Shown: positions 7,449-16,331 of the stretch, in pieces
Layout: each line of letters starts with the position of its first letter
Position numbering within the stretch: position 1 is the first letter of the stretch
Source of the DNA: Paenibacillus cymbidii
GTDB lineage: Bacteria; Bacillota; Bacilli; Paenibacillales; NBRC-103111
Length of the DNA stretch: 51,584 nucleotides
Assembly (NCBI RefSeq): GCF_004764705.1
Contig: NZ_SHLX01000050.1
Location: 1 to 51,584, forward strand
Direction of reading: 5' to 3'
Position numbers and translations under genes: made by a program
Notes under the pieces: model-generated
What the model was told of the DNA's origin: nothing
The model's database searches: none
Seen by the model: the letters and a program-made list of their open reading frames with translations, nothing else

Positions 7449-8711
7449 CTAGACGAGCGCTTTGCGCGCAATGTCGGTACGGTTATGTTTGCCTTCAAAA
7501 TGAATATCGGCCGCGGCGGCATAAGCGCGCTCGCGGGCTTCGGCGATGTCGCGGCCGCGCCCGACGACGCCGAGCACCCGGCCCCCGTTCGTGACGAGCT
7601 TGCCGTCCTTTTCGGCCGTGCCGGAGTGGAACACCAGCGCACGATCTCCAATCGCGTCAAGCCCTTCGATCGCGACGCCCTTCGTCGAAGACGCCGGATA
7701 GCCGGCCGATGCCAGAATCACGCATACCGCCGCTTCTTCGCTCCAGCGAATGTCGAGCTCGCCGAGCGTGCCGTCCAGCGTCGCCAGGAAAATGTCGAGC
7801 AGATCGGTCTCCAGCCGCGGCAAAATAACCTGCGTTTCGGGATCGCCGAAACGGGCGTTGAACTCGATCGTCTTGGGCCCTTGCGCCGTCAGCATTAGCC
7901 CGGCGTACAACACGCCGCGGAACGGCCGGCCTTCGGCCACCATCGCCTCCGCCGTCGGCTTCACGATCGTGGCGATCGCCTCGTCGACGACCGACTGCGG
8001 AATATGCGGCAGCGGCGAATACGTGCCCATGCCGCCCGTGTTCGGCCCTTTGTCGTCGTCGAACACCGGCTTGTGGTCCTGCGACGGCACCATCGGCCGA
8101 ACCGTAACGCCGTCGACGAACGCCAGCAGCGACATTTCCTGCCCTTGCAGAAACTCCTCGACAACCACGCTGTTGCCGGAAGCGCCGAACGCCTTGCTGA
8201 CCATAATTTCGGCGAGCGCCGCTTCGGCTTCCTGCAGCGTTTGCGCAACGATGACGCCTTTGCCCGCGGCCAGTCCGTCGGCCTTGATCACAATCGGCGC
8301 ACCCTGTTTGCGGACATATGCCAGCGCTTCTTCGTAGTTGTCGAACGAGCCGTAAGCGGCGGTCGGGATGTTGTATTTGTGCAGCAGATCTTTCGTGAAT
8401 ACTTTGCTGCCTTCGATGATGGCAGCGTTTTTGCGCGGGCCGTATACGCGCAGCCCTGCGGATTCCAGATGGTCGACGATGCCCGCCGCCAGCGGATCGT
8501 CCGGACCGATCACCACAAGATCGATCTTCCGCTCGGTTGCGAAGACGGCAAGTTCGTCGAATTGATGCTCCTGAATCGGCACGAGTTCGGCCAAACCGCG
8601 CATGCCGACGTTGCCGGGAGCGCAGAGCAGTTGGCTGATTTTCGGGCTTTTGGACAGCGCCCACACGATCGCGTGCTCGCGCCCGCCTTTGCCCACTACC
8701 ATAACACGCAC
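7449..8711 (-). CDS. purD: Phosphoribosylamine-glycine ligase (GAR synthetase)
   Basis: Joins glycine to 5-phosphoribosylamine with ATP, the second step of IMP synthesis. 420 residues. The N-terminal dinucleotide-type loop is VMVVGKGGREHAI. The ATP-grasp region has IKADGLAAGKGV, VVVEEFLQGQEMSLL, GPNTGGMGTYSPLP and EFNARFGDPETQ. The frame is open further upstream, but GTG at 8711 has GGAGGA about 6-7 nt before it and fits family length. Last gene of the pur operon, 32 nt after the IMP cyclohydrolase gene. Confidence 0.95.
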   Translation of the reverse strand: MRVMVVGKGGREHAIVWALSKSPKISQLLCAPGNVGMRGLAELVPIQEHQFDELAVFATERKIDLVVIGPDDPLAAGIVDHLESAGLRVYGPRKNAAIIEGSKVFTKDLLHKYNIPTAAYGSFDNYEEALAYVRKQGAPIVIKADGLAAGKGVIVAQTLQEAEAALAEIMVSKAFGASGNSVVVEEFLQGQEMSLLAFVDGVTVRPMVPSQDHKPVFDDDKGPNTGGMGTYSPLPHIPQSVVDEAIATIVKPTAEAMVAEGRPFRGVLYAGLMLTAQGPKTIEFNARFGDPETQVILPRLETDLLDIFLATLDGTLGELDIRWSEEAAVCVILASAGYPASSTKGVAIEGLDAIGDRALVFHSGTAEKDGKLVTNGGRVLGVVGRGRDIAEARERAYAAAADIHFEGKHNRTDIARKALV

Positions 8712-8743
8712 TTGGCTTCCTCCGTTCCTGCTTGGGCGCAAGG

Positions 8744-9478
8744 TTACGCCAGTTTGTTGACGATGCGAATGTCTGCGGCGCCGCTTTGGCGATCGATCGT
8801 TTTGACCAGCAGCGAAATGCGGTTCTCTTCGTTCAGGCGGCTCCAGTACGTCTCCACGTTGGCTTCGATCGTGTCGTGCAGCGGCACGAGCACCGGCTCG
8901 CCGGCAAACGAAGGCAGCGGGCTGCCGTCTCCCTGATACGTATGAATGAGGTGCCCGAAGCCGGGAATGCCATGCTCATAATGAAAAAAGTGGCGCTGCG
9001 TCTGCACCGGATCGTTGTGCAGCGACTTGAGAATCGACAGCTTGTACGCGCAGTGCTCGTTGCCAAGCTCGACAAGACCGGAAATGCGCGGCGTGTAGTT
9101 CGGCGCGTCCGGCTCGTAGGTGCGCGTCGTCAGCGCGTCCTCGAACGTGCCGCCGGCCGTCAGCGCTTCGTGGATCGTGTCCGTCTGGTCGCCGTTCGTT
9201 ACGATATGCGACCGTCCGGTATGACGCACCGGGTAATAAATGATCAGCGAAGGATCGGAAAGCTTGGCCGGGTCGGCCGCTTCCGTGCGAACGAAGCCGT
9301 TGTCCTCGCGGACGAAGATGCGGTTGCGGCTGTTTTCGCTGCGCCCCATGATCCAGTACACTTGCACGAGTCGCGTGCCGTCCGGCGTCAAGCCGATGAC
9401 GATGCCGCGTCCCGGGTACGCGTTGCTTGCCAGCCGCTCCAGGCTGCTTTGCGCTTGCGCGCTCCATGTCGATGACAA
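8744..9478 (-). CDS. purO: IMP cyclohydrolase, PurO-type (separate enzyme)
   Basis: Closes FAICAR to IMP, the last step of the pathway. It is not the MGS-like domain of bifunctional PurH. Hallmarks are YPGRGIVIGLTPDGTR, YWIMGRSENSRNRIFV, DPSLIIYYPV, VTNGDQTDTI and PDAPNYTPRISGL, which match the PF07826 IMP cyclohydrolase family known from archaeal PurO and from Clostridia. 244 residues from a TTG start at 9478, with GAGGGG 8 nt upstream. It sits in the position where bifunctional purH would normally continue, after a stand-alone AICAR transformylase gene. A 166-nt gap separates the two, longer than any other gap inside the operon. Recruitment by transfer of a clostridial-type pair is my inference. 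Confidence 0.88.
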   Translation of the reverse strand: MSSTWSAQAQSSLERLASNAYPGRGIVIGLTPDGTRLVQVYWIMGRSENSRNRIFVREDNGFVRTEAADPAKLSDPSLIIYYPVRHTGRSHIVTNGDQTDTIHEALTAGGTFEDALTTRTYEPDAPNYTPRISGLVELGNEHCAYKLSILKSLHNDPVQTQRHFFHYEHGIPGFGHLIHTYQGDGSPLPSFAGEPVLVPLHDTIEANVETYWSRLNEENRISLLVKTIDRQSGAADIRIVNKLA

Positions 9479-9644
9479 AACCGTTGCCCCTCTCTAAGAA
9501 TCCCCACAAAGTGGAGTTTATTCTTCGATGCGTTTTCAGGTACTTTGCGAGGGCCCCAAAACGCGATCTTTCTGTCGAAAAGAGGGCCGCGAATCGTCCC
9601 GCCTTACCAAAGGAAGGCCGGGCGATCCGTGGCCGCTGTGAATT

Positions 9645-10838
9645 TTAGTGATGGAACAGCCGAACGCCGGAGTAGCACATGACCATATCGTACTCGTCCG
9701 CCGCTTGCACGACTTCTTCGTCGCGCATCGAGCTGCCTGCCTGCACAACGTATTTGACGCCGCTGCGGCTGGCGCGGTCGAGGTTGTCGCGGAACGGCAG
9801 GAACGCGTCCGAGCCGTACGCTACGCCTTGCAAACCGCTCAGCCACTCGCGCTTCTGCTCGCGCGTCAGCCGCGGCGGCACTTCCGCGAACGCCTTCTCC
9901 CACGTCGCCTGCTCAACCGGCGTCAGCTCTTCTTCGAGCCACAGGTCGATCGCGTTGTTCTGCTCCGCGCGGGCGAGCCCTTCGCGGAACTTCATGCCGA
10001 GCGCAATCGGGTGCTGGCGCAAGTACCAACGATCGGCCTTGTCGCCCGCCAGCCGCGTGCAGTGGATGCGCGACTGCTGGCCGGCGCCGATGCCGATCGT
10101 TTGCCCGCCCTGCGTGTAGCAGATCGAGTTGGACTGCGTATATTTGAGCGTGATGAGCGCCACGAGCATGTCGCGCTTGGCTTCTTCGGTCAGCTCCTTG
10201 TTCTTCGTCACGATCTTCTCGAACGATGTGCCGTCCAGCACGCCGTTGTTGCGCTGCTGCTGCATCGTAAGGCCGAACAAGGTGCGCGTCTCGATCTCGT
10301 CCGGCACATAGTCCGGGTCGATCTGCAGAATCAAGTACTTGCCGCCCTTCTTCGCCTTCAGCATCGCCAGCGCCTCTTCGGAGTAGCTTGGCGCCACGAC
10401 GAGGTCGGACACTTCGCGCTTCAGCAGCTGCGCGGTGGAAGCGTCGACTTCGTCGCTAAGCGCGGCGGCGTCGCCGAACGACGACATGCGGTCCGCGCCG
10501 CGGGCGCGCGCATAGGCGGTCGCCAGCGGCGACAGGTCGAGTCCTTCGACGAAGTAAGCTTTCTTCAGCGTGTCGCTCATGGGCGCGTATACGGCGGCGC
10601 CGGCCGGGCTGACATGCTTGAACGAAGCGGCAGCCGGCAGCCCGGTCGCCAGGCGCAGCTCGCGCACGAGCTGGAACGCGTTCAGCGCGTCGAGCAGGTT
10701 GATGAAGCCGGGTTCGCCGTTCAGCACCTTGATCGGCAGCGGGCGGCCGCCGTTCGACAGCTTCGCTTCCTTCTGGTGCGGATTCATCCCGTAACGCAGG
10801 AGCAGTTCGGTGTTCTCGCTCATCGGTTTCGATTCCAT
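9645..10838 (-). CDS. purV: AICAR transformylase only (PurH C-terminal domain as a stand-alone enzyme)
   Basis: Transfers a formyl group from 10-formyl-tetrahydrofolate to AICAR, giving FAICAR. 397 residues against about 515 for bifunctional PurH: the N-terminal IMP cyclohydrolase (MGS-like) domain is missing. AICARFT motifs present are AAASFKHVSPAGAAVY (catalytic Lys-His), GADRMSSFGD, KYTQSNSICY, GIGAGQQSRIHCTRLAGDKAD and a C-terminal SGVRLFHH. It often carries the name purH in automatic annotation; purV is used for the separate transformylase. ATG at 10838 follows AAGGA, 8 nt after purN ends. It depends on the neighbouring PurO-type enzyme for cyclisation. Confidence 0.9.
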   Translation of the reverse strand: MESKPMSENTELLLRYGMNPHQKEAKLSNGGRPLPIKVLNGEPGFINLLDALNAFQLVRELRLATGLPAAASFKHVSPAGAAVYAPMSDTLKKAYFVEGLDLSPLATAYARARGADRMSSFGDAAALSDEVDASTAQLLKREVSDLVVAPSYSEEALAMLKAKKGGKYLILQIDPDYVPDEIETRTLFGLTMQQQRNNGVLDGTSFEKIVTKNKELTEEAKRDMLVALITLKYTQSNSICYTQGGQTIGIGAGQQSRIHCTRLAGDKADRWYLRQHPIALGMKFREGLARAEQNNAIDLWLEEELTPVEQATWEKAFAEVPPRLTREQKREWLSGLQGVAYGSDAFLPFRDNLDRASRSGVKYVVQAGSSMRDEEVVQAADEYDMVMCYSGVRLFHH

Positions 10839-10846
10839 CCTTGTCC

Positions 10847-11473
10847 TTATTGGGGTTTGGTTGCTTCTTCGATCCGCACATGCCGGCCATCGAGCCGGAC
10901 GCGGCCCGCCTGGATCCAGCCGATCACCTGCGGCAGCAGCTCGTGCTCCGTGGCATGGATCGCCGCCTCAAGCGTTTCGAGCGTGTCTTCCTCGCGGATC
11001 GGCACGGCGCGCTGGGCGATGATCGGACCGCTGTCCAGGCCGCCGTCGACCACATGCACCGTGACGCCGGTCAGCTTCACGCCGTGGTCCCATGCTTGTC
11101 CGATCGCATTGACGCCGGGAAAGGCCGGCAGCAGCGAAGGATGCACGTTGATCATCCGGCCTTCGTACGGCGCCAGCAGCGTATCGGTGATGATGCGCAT
11201 GTAGCCTGCCAGCACGATCAGCTCGACGCCGAGCTCCGCCAGCAGTGCGGCGATTTCCGTTTCGTACGCTTCCTTGCTCGCATACTCCTTCGGGCGAAAC
11301 ACATGCGCGCGAATGCCTGCGCGGCCGGCCCGCTCGACGACGCGCGCTTTCGGACGGTCGCAGACGAGCAGTTCGACCGTCGCCTCCAGCTTGCCGGCCG
11401 TTACCGCGTCGACAATCGCCTGGAAGTTGCTTCCGCTGCCGGAAGCGAATATCGCAATGCGGAGCGGATCCAT
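10847..11473 (-). CDS. purN: Phosphoribosylglycinamide formyltransferase (PurN)
   Basis: Formylates GAR using 10-formyl-tetrahydrofolate. 208 residues, normal length. FASGSGSNFQAIVDAV binds phosphate; LAGYMRI and NVHPSLLPAFPG (catalytic Asn-His), then VHVVDGGLDSGPIIAQ with the catalytic Asp follow. The ATG overlaps the purM stop by 1 nt (TAATG), so translation is coupled. Confidence 0.95.
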   Translation of the reverse strand: MDPLRIAIFASGSGSNFQAIVDAVTAGKLEATVELLVCDRPKARVVERAGRAGIRAHVFRPKEYASKEAYETEIAALLAELGVELIVLAGYMRIITDTLLAPYEGRMINVHPSLLPAFPGVNAIGQAWDHGVKLTGVTVHVVDGGLDSGPIIAQRAVPIREEDTLETLEAAIHATEHELLPQVIGWIQAGRVRLDGRHVRIEEATKPQ

Positions 11474-12516
11474 TACACCACCGCTCCGTTAAAGGTGACG
11501 ACCTGCTCGCCTTCGGTTACGGTGCCGATGCGGTAAGCCTGCTCGCCCAGGCTGCTTGCCAGCGCCAGCGCTTCCTCCGCCTGTTCGGCCGGCACGATGA
11601 CGACCATGCCGATACCCATGTTGAACGTGCGGAACATGTCGTTGTTGCTGATATTGCCGTCCTTCTGCATCAGTTCGAAGATCGGCAGAATCGGCCACGA
11701 GCCGTAGTCGATCTGCACGTTCACGCCGGCCGGCAGCACGCGCGGAATATTTTCCAGGAAGCCGCCGCCCGTAATATGCGCCATGCCTTTGACCTGCACC
11801 TTGTCGATCAGCGCCAGCACCGACTTGACGTACAGGCGGGTCGGTTCAAGCAGCACTTCGCCCAGCGTGCGTTCGCCGAGCGCTTCGATATGCCGATCCA
11901 GCTTATAGCCTTTTTGCTCCAGCAGCAAGCGGCGCACCAGCGAAAACCCGTTGCTGTGCACGCCGCTAGACGCCAGGCCAAGCACCGCGTCGCCGGGGCG
12001 GATCGAACGGCCGTCGATAATTTTTTTCTTGTCGACGATGCCGACCGTAAAGCCGGCGATATCGTATTCGCCATCGGCGTACATGCCCGGCATTTCCGCC
12101 GTTTCGCCGCCGATCAGGGCGCAGCCCGATTGCACGCAGCCTTCGGAGATGCCGGCGACGATCGCTTCGATTTTCTCCGGCACGATGCGGCCGGTAGCGA
12201 GATAATCGAGGAAAAACAGCGGCTCCGCGCCTTGCACGACCACGTCGTTGACGCACATGGCGACGGCGTCGATGCCGATCGTGTCATGCTTGTCCATCAG
12301 GAACGCCAGCTTCAGCTTCGTGCCGACGCCGTCCGTGCCCGACACGAGCACCGGCTCCTCGTACTTGTCCTTGTTCAGGCCGAACAGTGCGCCGAAGCCG
12401 CCCAGTTCGGTCAGCACTTCGGGGCGGAACGTGCGTTTCACGTGCTTCTTCATGCGCTTGACGGCTTCGTTGCCAGCGGCGATATCGACGCCCGCTTGTT
12501 TGTAAGCTTCCGACAC
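11473..12516 (-). CDS. purM: Phosphoribosylformylglycinamidine cyclo-ligase (AIR synthetase)
   Basis: Converts FGAM to AIR with ATP. 347 residues from GTG at 12516, chosen because AGGAGGG lies about 7 nt before it and the sequence then begins SEAYKQAGVDIAAGNEAV as in the family. Motifs: GGFGALFGL, VSGTDGVGTKLKLAF, ALIGGETAEMPGMY and HITGGGF. The 105-nt gap to purF upstream contains an inverted repeat (GATGCTTCC, copied inverted about 40 nt away) that could shape mRNA processing. Confidence 0.95.
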   Translation of the reverse strand: MSEAYKQAGVDIAAGNEAVKRMKKHVKRTFRPEVLTELGGFGALFGLNKDKYEEPVLVSGTDGVGTKLKLAFLMDKHDTIGIDAVAMCVNDVVVQGAEPLFFLDYLATGRIVPEKIEAIVAGISEGCVQSGCALIGGETAEMPGMYADGEYDIAGFTVGIVDKKKIIDGRSIRPGDAVLGLASSGVHSNGFSLVRRLLLEQKGYKLDRHIEALGERTLGEVLLEPTRLYVKSVLALIDKVQVKGMAHITGGGFLENIPRVLPAGVNVQIDYGSWPILPIFELMQKDGNISNNDMFRTFNMGIGMVVIVPAEQAEEALALASSLGEQAYRIGTVTEGEQVVTFNGAVV

Positions 12517-12621
12517 TGGATACCCTCCTAAAGGTTTTGCGATGCTTCCCGAACACACTGCTTTGCGAGCAAAAACTTGCATCGGAAGCATAATCTTAAT
12601 TTAACAGCCTTCATCGTAAAA

Positions 12622-14103
12622 TCAGCAGCCGCAGCCCGCGGCAGCCGCTTCTTCGTCGTGCACCACGGTCGGGTATTCGTTGTCGAAGCAGCCCATGCAC
12701 ATGCCGCGGTTGTACTCCAGCGCGGGCCGGCCGATCGCCTCCAGAATTCCTTCCTTGGTCAAAAAGTGAAGCGAATCCGCATTGATCGCCTGGCGGATTT
12801 CTTCGATCGACTTGCTCGAGGCGATCAACTCGCCGCGGTTCGGCGTGTCGATGCCGTAGAAGCAAGGATTTTTGTACGGCGGCGAGCTGATGCGCACGTG
12901 AACTTCCTTGGCCCCGGCTTCGCGCAGCATGTTGACGATGCGCAAGCTGGTCGTGCCGCGCACGATCGAGTCGTCGATCATGACGACGCGTTTGCCTTCG
13001 ACGACCTTTCTCACCGCGCTCAGCTTCATCTTGACGCCGCGCTCGCGCAGCTCCTGGCTCGGCTGGATGAACGTGCGGCCGGTATAGCGGTTTTTGATCA
13101 GGCCGAGCTCGTACGGAATGCCCGTCTGTTCGGCGAAGCCGATCGCCGCGGAAATGCTCGAATCCGGCACGCCGGTAACGACGTCCGCGTCGACGAACGA
13201 TTCCTTCGCCAGCTCCGCCCCCATCCGCTTGCGCGCGGAATGAATGTTGATCCCGTCGATATCGCTGTCCGGGCGGGAGAAATAAATGAATTCCATGGCG
13301 CAATGAGCCCGGCGCGGCGATACGGCGAAACGGTCTTCCTTCATGCCGTATTTATCAATGATGAGCAACTCGCCCGGCTTGAGGTCGCGCATGTACCCGG
13401 CCCCGATCGTTTCGAAGGCGCACGTCTCCGACGCAAACACGTAAGCGGCGCCGAGCTTGCCGATCGACAGCGGACGAAGCGCGTTCGGGTCCTGGGCGAC
13501 GAACAGCATGTCGTTGATCATGATCAGGAACGCAAAACCGCCAACAATACGGCCCAGCGCTTCCTTGACGGCCAGCGCAATGTCGTCGTGCTTCGAGCGC
13601 GCGATCAGATGGATGACCACTTCCGTGTCGCTCGTCGTCTGGAAGATCGAGCCTTGCTCCTCGAGCTCCCGGCGAATTTCGCCGGCGTTGACGATGTTGC
13701 CGTTCGTGCAGATCGCAAGCTCGCCGCCCTTGTACTTGAATACGAGCGGCTGGGCGTTTTGCAGCTTGCTTTCGCCGGAGGTCGAATAGCGGACATGCCC
13801 GATGCCGATCGAACCTTTCAACCGCTGGATCGTCGCGTTGTCGAACACTTCCTTGACGAGTCCCATGCCGCGATGGTAATGGAACTCGCCGCTTCCTTCC
13901 GACGTGCAGATGCCCGCGCTTTCTTCGCCGCGGTGCTGCAGCGCGTGCAAACCGTAAAAGGAAAGGGCAGCCGCCTCCGGGTGGCCGTACACGCCGAAGA
14001 CGCCGCATTCCTCCTTGAGCTTGTCGAAAAACGCGTTATCGGCGCCCTGGTTGTAGTAATCGCCGGTCCAAAGTGTCTCACGAATCAGGCGTTCATCAGA
14101 CAT
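12622..14103 (-). CDS. purF: Amidophosphoribosyltransferase
   Basis: First committed step: PRPP plus glutamine to phosphoribosylamine. 493 residues from ATG at 14103, preceded by GGAAGGAT. An N-terminal propeptide of about 32 residues precedes the catalytic Cys33 (EECGVFGVYGHPEA), longer than the 11 residues of the B. subtilis enzyme. The Ntn-glutaminase domain is followed by a PRTase domain with VMIDDSIVRGTTS. The C-terminal Cys-rich motif GMCMGCFDNEYPT plus GCGC suits the 4Fe-4S cluster of B. subtilis-type PurF. It overlaps the end of purL by 19 nt. Confidence 0.95.
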   Translation of the reverse strand: MSDERLIRETLWTGDYYNQGADNAFFDKLKEECGVFGVYGHPEAAALSFYGLHALQHRGEESAGICTSEGSGEFHYHRGMGLVKEVFDNATIQRLKGSIGIGHVRYSTSGESKLQNAQPLVFKYKGGELAICTNGNIVNAGEIRRELEEQGSIFQTTSDTEVVIHLIARSKHDDIALAVKEALGRIVGGFAFLIMINDMLFVAQDPNALRPLSIGKLGAAYVFASETCAFETIGAGYMRDLKPGELLIIDKYGMKEDRFAVSPRRAHCAMEFIYFSRPDSDIDGINIHSARKRMGAELAKESFVDADVVTGVPDSSISAAIGFAEQTGIPYELGLIKNRYTGRTFIQPSQELRERGVKMKLSAVRKVVEGKRVVMIDDSIVRGTTSLRIVNMLREAGAKEVHVRISSPPYKNPCFYGIDTPNRGELIASSKSIEEIRQAINADSLHFLTKEGILEAIGRPALEYNRGMCMGCFDNEYPTVVHDEEAAAAGCGC

Positions 14104-16331
14104 GGAATCGCATCCTTCCAATCCTTTTCTAGTGGTTCCACAGCTGACTGGATGGCCGGTTGTCCGTTTATGCGAATCATAAGCTCGTTTCCTTGCACCG
14201 TGCCGATCGTCCGGCACGGCACGCCTTGCTCCTGCATCAGCCGCTGCAGCGCGGCGGCCTGTTCCGGCCGGACGCTGAGCAGGATGCGCGACTGGCTTTC
14301 GCTGAACAGCGCGTGGTCGGCGCGCAGGTCGGTCTTGAAGTCGACGGCGGCGCCTTTGCGGCCGCTGATGCACGACTCCGCCAGCGCGGCGGCAAGCCCG
14401 CCTTCGGACAAGTCGTGCGCCGAAGCGACGAGCCCGCCTTGAATCGCGGCAAGAACGGCGCCCTGCAGGCGCTTCTCGACGGCGAGGTCAAGCGCCGGCG
14501 GACGGCCTTCGGTTACGCCGTGCAGCACATACTGGAACTCGCTGCCGCCGAGTTCGGCTTTCGTGTCGCCGAGCAGGACGATGACGTCGCCTTCGTGCTT
14601 GAAGCCTTGCGTTGTAATATGATCGACGTCATGCACAAGGCCGACCATGCCGACGACCGGCGTCGGGTAAATCGCGCCTTTGGCATTTTCGTTGTACAAG
14701 CTGACATTGCCGCCGATTACCGGCGTATTCAGTTGCCGGCACGCTTCCGCCATGCCGTCGACCGCTTTTTCCAGCTGCCAGAAAATTTCCGGTTTCTCCG
14801 GGCTGCCGAAGTTCAGGTTGTCCGTCACCGCAAGCGGCTCGGCGCCCGAACAAACGACGTTGCGCGCCGCTTCGGCCAGCGCAATCGCGCCGCCCACTTC
14901 CGGATCGAGGTACACGAACCGGCCGTTGCAGTCGGTCGTCATCGCCAGCGCCTTGCGCGTGCCCGGCACGAGCACGACGGCGGCGTCCGAACCGGGAAGA
15001 ACCGCGGTGCTGGTGCGCACCATATAGTCATATTGGTTATATACCCATTCCTTGCTTGCCACAGTCGGCGAGCCGAGCACCCGCTTCAGAGCGTCCGTCA
15101 AATCGCTCACTTCCGCATACCGCGTCGTGTCTACGGAAGCTCCTGCTGTATAGTATGCCGGAACGCTCGAAGGTTTGTTATATACCGGACACTCGTCGAC
15201 AAGCGCCGTGACCGGCATGTCGCCGACGACTTCGCCGTGGTGGATCAGTTTCAGCCGGCCGTCGTCCGTTACTTTGCCGACTTTGGCGCAGATCAGGCCC
15301 CACCGGTCAAAAATCGCTTTGGCCTGCGCCTCATGCTCGGGCAGCACGACGAACAGCATGCGTTCCTGCGACTCGGACAACATCATTTCGTATGCAGTCA
15401 TGCCGTCCTCGCGCTGCGGAACCGCGTCGAGGTTCAGCTCCATGCCGTTGCCGGCCTTGCTGGCCATCTCCGCGCTGGAGCAAGTCAGCCCCGCCGCGCC
15501 CATATCCTGAATGCCAATGACAATGCCGGAGTCGATCAGCTCGAGGCACGCTTCGAGCACCAGCTTCTCCATGAACGGATCGCCGACCTGAACGGCCGGG
15601 CGTTTCGCTTCCGATTCGGCGGTAAGCTCCTCCGACGCGAACGTCGCGCCGTGAATGCCGTCGCGGCCGGTAGCCGGTCCGACGTAAAAAACAGGGTTGC
15701 CGACGCCGCGGGCGACGCCTTTTTGAATTTTATCATGATCGATAAGACCGACGCACATGGCGTTGACAAGCGGATTGCCTTCGTAGCTTTCGTCAAACAT
15801 CACTTCGCCGCCGACCGTCGGGATGCCGATGCAGTTGCCGTAGCCGGCGATGCCGGAGACGACGTGCTCGAACAAATATTTGACCCGGTCGTTCGTCAGC
15901 TTGCCGAAACGGAGCGAGTTAAGCAGCGCCACCGGACGTGCGCCCATCGAGAAGATGTCGCGGATAATGCCGCCGACCCCGGTTGCCGCGCCCTGGTAAG
16001 GCTCGATCGCCGACGGGTGGTTGTGGCTTTCGATTTTGAATACGACGGCCTGGTTGTCGCCGATGTCGACGATGCCCGCGCCTTCGCCCGGTCCCATCAG
16101 CACGCGCGGTCCCGTAGTCGGGAAGCGGCGCAGCACCGGTTTCGAATTTTTATAAGAGCAGTGCTCCGACCACATGACGCTGAACACGCCGATTTCGACG
16201 TAGTTTGGCTTGCGCCCGAGGAAGCCGCAAATTTTGGCGTACTCGTCGTCGGTCACACCCATTTGTTTGTAAAGCTTCTGTTCCGCGATCTGTTCGCTCG
16301 TCGGCTCTTTAACCGATAGCTGCTGCGCCAT
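14085..16331 (-). CDS. purL: FGAM synthase, large (ATP-grasp-like) subunit
   Basis: Small-type PurL, 748 residues, which with PurS and PurQ converts FGAR to FGAM. Visible motifs: SVMWSEHCSYKNSKP, KIESHNHPSAIEPYQGAATGVGGIIRDIFSMGARP, GIQDMGAAGL and ASAHDLSEGGLAAALAE. The purQ-purL overlap of 23 nt and the following 19-nt overlap with purF show a tightly coupled operon. Confidence 0.96.
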   Translation of the reverse strand: MAQQLSVKEPTSEQIAEQKLYKQMGVTDDEYAKICGFLGRKPNYVEIGVFSVMWSEHCSYKNSKPVLRRFPTTGPRVLMGPGEGAGIVDIGDNQAVVFKIESHNHPSAIEPYQGAATGVGGIIRDIFSMGARPVALLNSLRFGKLTNDRVKYLFEHVVSGIAGYGNCIGIPTVGGEVMFDESYEGNPLVNAMCVGLIDHDKIQKGVARGVGNPVFYVGPATGRDGIHGATFASEELTAESEAKRPAVQVGDPFMEKLVLEACLELIDSGIVIGIQDMGAAGLTCSSAEMASKAGNGMELNLDAVPQREDGMTAYEMMLSESQERMLFVVLPEHEAQAKAIFDRWGLICAKVGKVTDDGRLKLIHHGEVVGDMPVTALVDECPVYNKPSSVPAYYTAGASVDTTRYAEVSDLTDALKRVLGSPTVASKEWVYNQYDYMVRTSTAVLPGSDAAVVLVPGTRKALAMTTDCNGRFVYLDPEVGGAIALAEAARNVVCSGAEPLAVTDNLNFGSPEKPEIFWQLEKAVDGMAEACRQLNTPVIGGNVSLYNENAKGAIYPTPVVGMVGLVHDVDHITTQGFKHEGDVIVLLGDTKAELGGSEFQYVLHGVTEGRPPALDLAVEKRLQGAVLAAIQGGLVASAHDLSEGGLAAALAESCISGRKGAAVDFKTDLRADHALFSESQSRILLSVRPEQAAALQRLMQEQGVPCRTIGTVQGNELMIRINGQPAIQSAVEPLEKDWKDAIPCLMNA

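Noticed and set aside
12577..16319. Two very long plus-strand open frames (about 620 and 720 codons) opposite purF and purL
   Set aside because: Both mirror well-identified pur genes, are rich in Arg/Ala/His/Val and show no recognisable domain or ribosome binding site.
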